Shown here: piece after piece, positions 30,247 to 34,463 of the stretch
How the letters are laid out: each line of letters begins with the position of its first letter
Position numbering within the stretch: the stretch's first letter is position 1
Assembly: GCF_025965585.1 (NCBI RefSeq)
Contig: NZ_JAOPWR010000179.1
Span: 1 to 34,463, forward strand
Reading direction: 5' to 3'
Length of the DNA: 34,463 nt
DNA from: Pseudonocardia sp.
GTDB taxonomy: Bacteria > Actinomycetota > Actinomycetes > Mycobacteriales > Pseudonocardiaceae
Notes under the pieces: model-generated
The model's database searches: none
Told to the model about the DNA's origin: nothing
What the model saw: the letters and a program-made list of their open reading frames with translations, nothing else
Program-made: the position numbers and the translations under genes

Positions 30247-31374
30247 ATGGCGATGCGGATGCGCGTGACAGCCGGTGTCGCCGGCTGGCTGGCGTGCCTG
30301 CTCCTGGCGTCCGTGCTGGCCGCGCCCGCGGCAGGTGCCGCCACGCCGCCCCCTGCAGCCACGCCGGCCCCTGCCGCCGCGACGGCCACCGGCGTGACGA
30401 TCACCGGGGTGGACCTGCACGACGGCATGATGCTGCAGTCCGGCGGCGTCTACTACCTCTACGGCACCATGTACGGCTGCGGCTACCAGTGGGGCCTCGC
30501 GTCGCCCTGGTGCGGTTTCGGGGTGGCCATCGCGCGTGCCCCGGCCGGTCCGTGGTCGAAGCCGGTGCGGCTGTTCGCGCCGTCCGGCGTCAGCCCGTCC
30601 GCCAAGATGACCTGGCAGCGGGACTGCGGCGACTCGAAGGCGGGCTGCTTCAACCCGCGGATGATCCAACGTTCGGGGTGGGGCACCGACGACGGCGCGT
30701 GGATCCTGTGGTTCAACGCCCCGGCGGACTACACGCGCTCACGGGCCAACGCCTACTACGCCATGGTGTGCGCCGGGCCCATGGGCCCGTGCGGCGGCAC
30801 GGGCCGCGCGGTGATCAAGCCGTCGCTGTCGGACTGCACCGGCAACGGCGACTTCTCCCTGGTGCTCGACGCCCCGCGGCCGCCGATGATGCTGTGCACG
30901 ATGCCCGACCAGACGCTGTCCTCGGAGCGCCTCACCGCCACGGGCACCGGCGGCACCGGCGGGGGCAGGCACAACCTGGCCGGGCTGACGCGCACCGAGG
31001 CGCCCGGCGCCTACCGTGACCCCGCCACGGGCACGTGGATCATGACCTACACCGACCCGAACTGCGGCTACTGCGCGGGCGCCCCCACGAGCTACGCCAC
31101 CGCCCCGGCGCTCGACGCCGCCTGGACGGCACCGAAGAACACCGACCCCGCCCTGGGCGCGACGCCGCTCGGCCGCCGCGGCATCTCCGCGACCTCCTGC
31201 GGCGGCCAGAGCCGGACCGTGGTGACCTTGCGCGGGCAGGCCTACCAGTTCATCGACCTCTGGCTGGGCACCCGCAACGAGGCCCGTGCCGGGATCCGCC
31301 TCGAACCGCTCGTCTACCACGGCGCGAGCCCGCCGGGGAAGCCGCTGCGGGCCTTCGACGCCTGGACGTGTTGA
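30247..31374 (+). CDS. Secreted five-bladed-propeller glycosidase-like protein (GH43-like)
   Basis: Encodes 375 residues. Residues 1-31 are a Sec signal peptide: MAMRMRV, then a Leu/Ala-rich core ending in AxA-type sites around AAGAA. A Pro/Ala-rich linker (TPPPAATPAPAAA) leads to a beta-rich domain with DLHDGMMLQSGGVYYLYGTMYGCG, GFGVAIARAPAGPWSKPVRLF and SYATAPALDAAWTAP. These resemble GH43/GH32-type propeller repeats. The mature part has twelve cysteines, ending in WTC, so several disulfides are expected. Catalytic acidic residues were not assigned, so activity is unproven. GCAGGG precedes the ATG. Confidence 0.7.
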   Translation: MAMRMRVTAGVAGWLACLLLASVLAAPAAGAATPPPAATPAPAAATATGVTITGVDLHDGMMLQSGGVYYLYGTMYGCGYQWGLASPWCGFGVAIARAPAGPWSKPVRLFAPSGVSPSAKMTWQRDCGDSKAGCFNPRMIQRSGWGTDDGAWILWFNAPADYTRSRANAYYAMVCAGPMGPCGGTGRAVIKPSLSDCTGNGDFSLVLDAPRPPMMLCTMPDQTLSSERLTATGTGGTGGGRHNLAGLTRTEAPGAYRDPATGTWIMTYTDPNCGYCAGAPTSYATAPALDAAWTAPKNTDPALGATPLGRRGISATSCGGQSRTVVTLRGQAYQFIDLWLGTRNEARAGIRLEPLVYHGASPPGKPLRAFDAWTC

Positions 31375-31440
31375 CAGCGCCCCACCGTTCTCGCCTCCCC
31401 GGAGCTCCGGCAACGGTCGCCGCCTGCGGTGCTGCCGCCG

Positions 31441-31791
31441 TCAGGCCCAGGCGATGAAGACCGCCGTCCCCAGCGCGATGGCGGTGGCCGCCACCCCGGC
31501 GCCCACGACCTCCCGGCCGGCGTCGGAGACGGTGGTCCGCGCACTCGTGTCGGTACGCAGGGAGCAGATCCGACGATCCCGCCGGCGCCCGGCCCAGAGG
31601 ACGACGACGGCGAGCAGGATGTCGGCCGCGACCAGCAGGACCCGGCCGAACGGCGGGCCGACGTGCTTGAACAGCAGCAGCCCGGCCGTCGCCAGCGGAC
31701 TCAGGGCGCTGCGCTCCCAGGCCAGCCGCGTCCGCTCGCCCTGAGCACCCGGTCGATCCGCAGGCGGCCGCTGTCCGGCGGAAGCCCTCAC
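31441..31791 (-). CDS. DUF202-family small membrane protein (second copy)
   Basis: Encodes 116 residues. The DUF202 hallmark GERTRLAWERSALSPL lies before the first of three hydrophobic helices (LATAGLLLFKHV, VLLVAADILLAVVVLWAG, VVGAGVAATAIALGTAVFIAWA). The start is the GTG overlapping the stop of the preceding DUF202 gene by four bases. It is the last gene of the operon and converges on the secreted-protein gene. A 12-bp palindrome (CCGGAGCTCCGG, 31399-31410) lies in the short gap. Function unknown. Confidence 0.82.
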   Translation of the reverse strand: MRASAGQRPPADRPGAQGERTRLAWERSALSPLATAGLLLFKHVGPPFGRVLLVAADILLAVVVLWAGRRRDRRICSLRTDTSARTTVSDAGREVVGAGVAATAIALGTAVFIAWA

Positions 31792-32168
31792 GCCGACCGC
31801 CCGGAGAGGAGGACGACGAGGAAGGCCGTGACGGCGGCCAGTCCGAGGCCCAGGAGCACCGGCACCCGGGTCGGGGGCAGGTCCTGCTCGCACCGCATCG
31901 CCGCCTGCACCCGCCACCAGCGGAGGACGGCTGCCGACGCGAGCCCACCGCCCGCCACCGTCAGGAGGATTCCCGGCCAGTGCCGGGCGCCCGGGAGGGC
32001 GAGCGCCGGGACCAGCTGGACGACGGCCACGCCACCGGCGATCAAGGCGAGGGCGGTGCGGAACCAAGCCAGGAACGTCCGCTCGTTGGCCAGGGTGAAG
32101 CGGTAGTCGGGGTCGGAGCCGGCGGCACGACCGGTCGCCTTCTCCCGCCCGCGCGCTTGCGCGCCCAT
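31788..32168 (-). CDS. DUF202-family membrane protein (YidH-like)
   Basis: A 126-residue protein with the motif NERTFLAWFRTALALIAGG at the first helix and two further hydrophobic segments (WPGILLTVAGGGLASAAVL, VPVLLGLGLAAVTAFLVVLL). It overlaps the molybdoenzyme stop by four bases (ATGA) and the following DUF202 start by four. The three genes should be translated together. The two DUF202 proteins may form a hetero-oligomeric membrane partner of the molybdoenzyme (inference). Confidence 0.88.
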   Translation of the reverse strand: MGAQARGREKATGRAAGSDPDYRFTLANERTFLAWFRTALALIAGGVAVVQLVPALALPGARHWPGILLTVAGGGLASAAVLRWWRVQAAMRCEQDLPPTRVPVLLGLGLAAVTAFLVVLLSGRSA

Positions 32169-33235
32169 CAGCGGACGTCGAGCCGGATGCAGGGCCGGGA
32201 GGTGTTGTCGTAGCCGCTGGGGTTCCAGACGCTGGCGGGGGAGTCGGGCTGCGTGGCGCCGGTGTCGTCCCAGGCCCGGGCGGTGATCTCCGCGGGGCCG
32301 GCCGGCAGGACCACGGTGGTGCGCCAGAGCTGCCACGCCCACGGGCTGGGCGGGTCCTCGACGGCGGCCTGGACCCAGGTCCGCCCTCCGTCGAGGGAGA
32401 CGTCGACGCGGGCGATGCTGCGGCCCTCGCCGGCGAGAGCGTAGCCGGCGACCTCGGTCGGACCGGCGGCCACGCGGGAGCCGTCGTCGGGGGAGAGGAT
32501 CGCGGAGGTCAGGACCAGCGGCCCGAGCGAGATGCCGCGGCCCGGGGCAGGCTCGGCGTCGGGCGGCAGCAGCCGGTAGTCCTCCGCCTGGAAGTAGTTG
32601 TCCGACGGCTCGGCCTGGACGGTGACCTGCTGCACCCACTTGACGCTGCGAGCCCCGATGTAGCCGGGCACCACCACCCGGACCGGGCCGCCGTGCACGG
32701 GGGGCAGCGGTTCGCCGTTCATCTCCCAGGCCAGCAGCACCTCGCCCGAGCAGGCTTTCGTCAGCGGGATGGAGCTGCCGTAGGGCTGGTCCACGGCCGG
32801 TGAGATGTCCGGGGCGAGGAAGGCGACGTGCGCCGCACCGGGGGCGGGTCCGGCCGCGGCGAGCACGTCGGCGAGGCTCACCCCGGTCCATTCGGCCGTG
32901 GAGATGGTCGCCGGGCCCCACGGCACCTGACCGGGGATGTCCCGGACGGCCATCAGCTCGGCGCGCCGGTTGCCCGCGCAGACGAGCGTGGCGACCTCGG
33001 TGCGGGGGCTGAACCGCTGGTGCAGGTCGGCGAGGGACAGCACCAGGCCGCGGTCGACCAGCCCGTCGACGCGCAGCTGCCAGGTAGCCGGGGCGAGGTC
33101 GGGAAACGACCCGTGGTTGCGGCTGTAGAAGGCCTCGACCGGGGTCAGCGGCCGACCGGCCAGAGCGCCGGGCGGCGGCTCGGCGTTGAACGGCTCCTTG
33201 TCGTGGACGACCATGTCGTCCCGCTTGCTCCACAT
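32168..33235 (-). CDS. Sulfite-oxidase-family molybdopterin oxidoreductase (soluble)
   Basis: A 355-residue protein with EAFYSRNHGSFP and VATLVCAGNRR, where Cys86 is the molybdenum-coordinating cysteine of the sulfite oxidase family. It is followed by WTGVSLADVL, GYIGARSVKW and the C-terminal dimerisation domain (VSLDGGRTWVQA, ITARAWDDTG). There is no heme domain and no signal or Tat peptide, so it appears cytosolic, resembling plant-type or SorT-like enzymes. It may oxidise sulfite or another substrate; the electron acceptor is unknown. ATG with AAGGGA upstream. First gene of a three-gene operon. Confidence 0.9.
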   Translation of the reverse strand: MWSKRDDMVVHDKEPFNAEPPPGALAGRPLTPVEAFYSRNHGSFPDLAPATWQLRVDGLVDRGLVLSLADLHQRFSPRTEVATLVCAGNRRAELMAVRDIPGQVPWGPATISTAEWTGVSLADVLAAAGPAPGAAHVAFLAPDISPAVDQPYGSSIPLTKACSGEVLLAWEMNGEPLPPVHGGPVRVVVPGYIGARSVKWVQQVTVQAEPSDNYFQAEDYRLLPPDAEPAPGRGISLGPLVLTSAILSPDDGSRVAAGPTEVAGYALAGEGRSIARVDVSLDGGRTWVQAAVEDPPSPWAWQLWRTTVVLPAGPAEITARAWDDTGATQPDSPASVWNPSGYDNTSRPCIRLDVR

Positions 33236-33557
33236 GCTTGTTCCCTTCGTCTCCGAGGCTGACCAGATCGGTCACTCGCGCGGCCTCCCGGCCCCGGGGG
33301 GACGGTCAGCCCGGCGACGGTCCGTCCGTTGAGGGGCACTGGTTCTCCTCACGGCAGCGGAGGCCCCGGCATGATGTCTCCTCGGCAACGGGTGCAGGCC
33401 CAACGATGCCGTCGGCCGCCTACGCCGTCATCGCGGTCAGCGCCCATTCCGTCTGCCTGCTGACGGGGGACCCAGGACTCAGGGCACCGGGGATGGCGGC
33501 CGGGATCGGGCGTCCGCCCGGCGCGTAGGTGGCTCAGGTCCCGCGGGGACCGGCGGT
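33236..33557. other. Intergenic stretch without a recognisable gene
   Basis: About 320 bases between the divergent molybdoenzyme and macro-domain genes. Short frames exist on both strands, but none shows a family motif or ribosome site. It should hold both promoters; none is convincing. Confidence 0.5.
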
Positions 33558-34073
33558 GTGCGGCAGAGTGCACGGGTGCTCATCGACGTGACGATCGGGG
33601 ACATCACCGGTGTCCGGGCCGACGTGCTGGTCACGGCCGCCAACAGCAGGCTCGCGGGCGGGGGAGGGGTGGACGGCGCGATCCACCGCGCCGCGGGTCC
33701 GGAGCTGCTGCGGGCCCTGCGCCCGCTGGCCCCGTGCCCGCCGGCCGGCGCGGTCATCACCCCGGCGTTCGACATCCCGCCGCCGGTGCGCCACGTCGTG
33801 CACGCCGTCGGTCCCCGGTACGGCATCGACGAGCCGGCCGCGGAGCTGCTGGCCCGCGCCTACCGCGCAAGCCTGGAACTGTGCGACACGGTGGCGGCGA
33901 CCAGCGTCGCGTTCCCGTCGCTGTCGACCGGTGCGTACGGCTACCCGGCGGCGGAGGCCTGCCGGATCAGCGTGGACGCGCTGCGCGAGGCGGACACCGC
34001 TGTCGAGCACTGCATCCTGGTCGCCTTCGACGCCGCGACCGCGACGCTGTGGCGCCGCGCGCTCGAGTCCTGA
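33558..34073 (+). CDS. Macro-domain protein (ADP-ribose / O-acetyl-ADP-ribose hydrolase-like)
   Basis: A 171-residue single macro domain. GDITGVRADVLVTAANSRLAGGGGVDGAIHRAAG, here identified by its parts AANS and GGGGVDGAIHRAAG, is the ADP-ribose-binding start. HVVHAVGPRYG and FPSLSTGAYGYP complete the pocket, as in MacroD-type hydrolases that remove ADP-ribose or deacetylate O-acetyl-ADP-ribose. The GTG at 33558 is used; GTG 33576 is equally near the conserved start and neither has a good ribosome site. No ADP-ribosyltransferase or sirtuin gene is nearby. Confidence 0.9.
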   Translation: MRQSARVLIDVTIGDITGVRADVLVTAANSRLAGGGGVDGAIHRAAGPELLRALRPLAPCPPAGAVITPAFDIPPPVRHVVHAVGPRYGIDEPAAELLARAYRASLELCDTVAATSVAFPSLSTGAYGYPAAEACRISVDALREADTAVEHCILVAFDAATATLWRRALES

Positions 34074-34223
34074 CCGTTCCGCCGGCGGGGCGAGTCGGCC
34101 CGTGGCGGTGCGGACCGGAAGGTGCCGGGTGCCCACGACGAGGTGTGGCGGTGCGGAGACCCCGCCTCCGACCGGATCAGCACGACCTCGACGTCGACGG
34201 CCGGGCCCGCACGTCCACCGCCG

Positions 34224-34463
34224 TCAGCCGCGGGCCGCGGCGAACCGCTCGGCCGCGTCGGCCCAGTTCACGACGTTCCACCAGGCCTTCACGTAGTCGG
34301 GCTTGACGTTCTCGTACTGCAGGTAGAAGGCGTGCTCCCACATGTCGAGCATGACGATCGGGGTGAGGCCGACCGGCACGTTGGCCTGCTGGTCCCACAG
34401 TTGCAGCACGTGCAGTCGTTGCCCGAGCGGGTCGAACGCGAGCACGCCCCAGCCCGAGCCCTG
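34224..34463 (-). CDS. Fe/Mn superoxide dismutase, C-terminal part
   Basis: The frame runs off the right edge, so the N-terminal part is missing. The 79 visible residues read [14 protein letters not shown], then [30 protein letters not shown] and [17 protein letters not shown]. The Asp and His of LDMWEHAFY are metal ligands, and the segment matches the C-terminal domain of the SodA/SodB family. It converts superoxide to peroxide and oxygen in the cytosol. Metal (Mn or Fe) cannot be decided from this part. The 150-base gap to the macro-domain gene shows no feature. Confidence 0.95.
   Translation of the reverse strand, partial: QGSGWGVLAFDPLGQRLHVLQLWDQQANVPVGLTPIVMLDMWEHAFYLQYENVKPDYVKAWWNVVNWADAAERFAAARG

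Noticed and set aside
33238..33573. Short frames on both strands between the molybdoenzyme and macro-domain genes
   Set aside because: No ribosome site, no recognisable motif and overlap with the expected promoters.
1..34463. CRISPR arrays, insertion sequences, tRNA/rRNA genes, origins or phage attachment sites
   Set aside because: No direct-repeat arrays, transposase motifs or structural RNA sequences were seen on either strand.

Overview
The window is very GC-rich with strong G/C preference at third codon positions. It carries actinobacterial-type families: IclR, ArsR and LysR regulators, an LLM/F420-type oxidoreductase, an Acr3/ArsC arsenic operon with an ArsO-like flavoprotein, and catabolic acyl-CoA genes. 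A Pseudonocardia-like actinomycete is the best guess. This is inferred from gene style only; no rRNA or tRNA gene was seen.

Region 1 (1-11590) is an acyl-CoA catabolic island. A long plus-strand operon (1-7904, with overlapping or nearly touching genes) encodes a thiolase (left part cut off), a family I CoA-transferase, a BadH-like hydroxyacyl-CoA dehydrogenase, a canonical enoyl-CoA hydratase, an LLM oxidoreductase, two tandem crotonase paralogues without the canonical glutamates, an AttH/CrtC-like protein and a phosphotransferase-like protein. Facing it on the minus strand are a DECR-like SDR and a BadI-like ring-cleaving hydrolase. These are divergent from an AliA-like acyl-CoA ligase across a promoter region with two GGTC-N-GACC palindromes. 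Ligase, hydratase, BadH and BadI match four of the five steps of cyclohexanecarboxylate-type ring opening to a dicarboxyl-CoA. The acyl-CoA dehydrogenase is not in the window.

Region 2 (11591-16292) holds a minus-strand pair (family III CoA-transferase and a short citryl-CoA-lyase/citrate-synthase-like protein), an IclR regulator and a divergent amidohydrolase broken by a one-base shift in a G6 run. A shared operator (GCGGAC-N4-GTCCGC) lies in front of both the CoA-transferase operon and the amidohydrolase, and an everted relative lies at the IclR start, so this looks like one regulon.

Region 3 (16304-22909) is mixed: a divergent LysR/EamA exporter pair with two palindromes between them, a strong terminator, a relic of an AfsR/SARP DNA-binding domain, htpG, an extradiol dioxygenase and a phytoene-desaturase-like FAD oxidoreductase.

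Region 4 (23032-28442) is an arsenic island. An ArsR-GNAT fusion regulator is divergent from an ArsO-like flavoprotein and an MFS transporter, with three copies of ATCGA-N6-TCGAT between them. Then follows a tightly coupled arsR-acr3-arsC operon.

Region 5 (28470-34463) holds an L-fuconate dehydratase, a SnoaL-like protein, a secreted cysteine-rich five-bladed-propeller (GH43-like) protein, a minus-strand operon of a soluble sulfite-oxidase-type molybdoenzyme with two DUF202 membrane proteins, a macro-domain protein, and the C-terminal part of an Fe/Mn superoxide dismutase running off the right edge.
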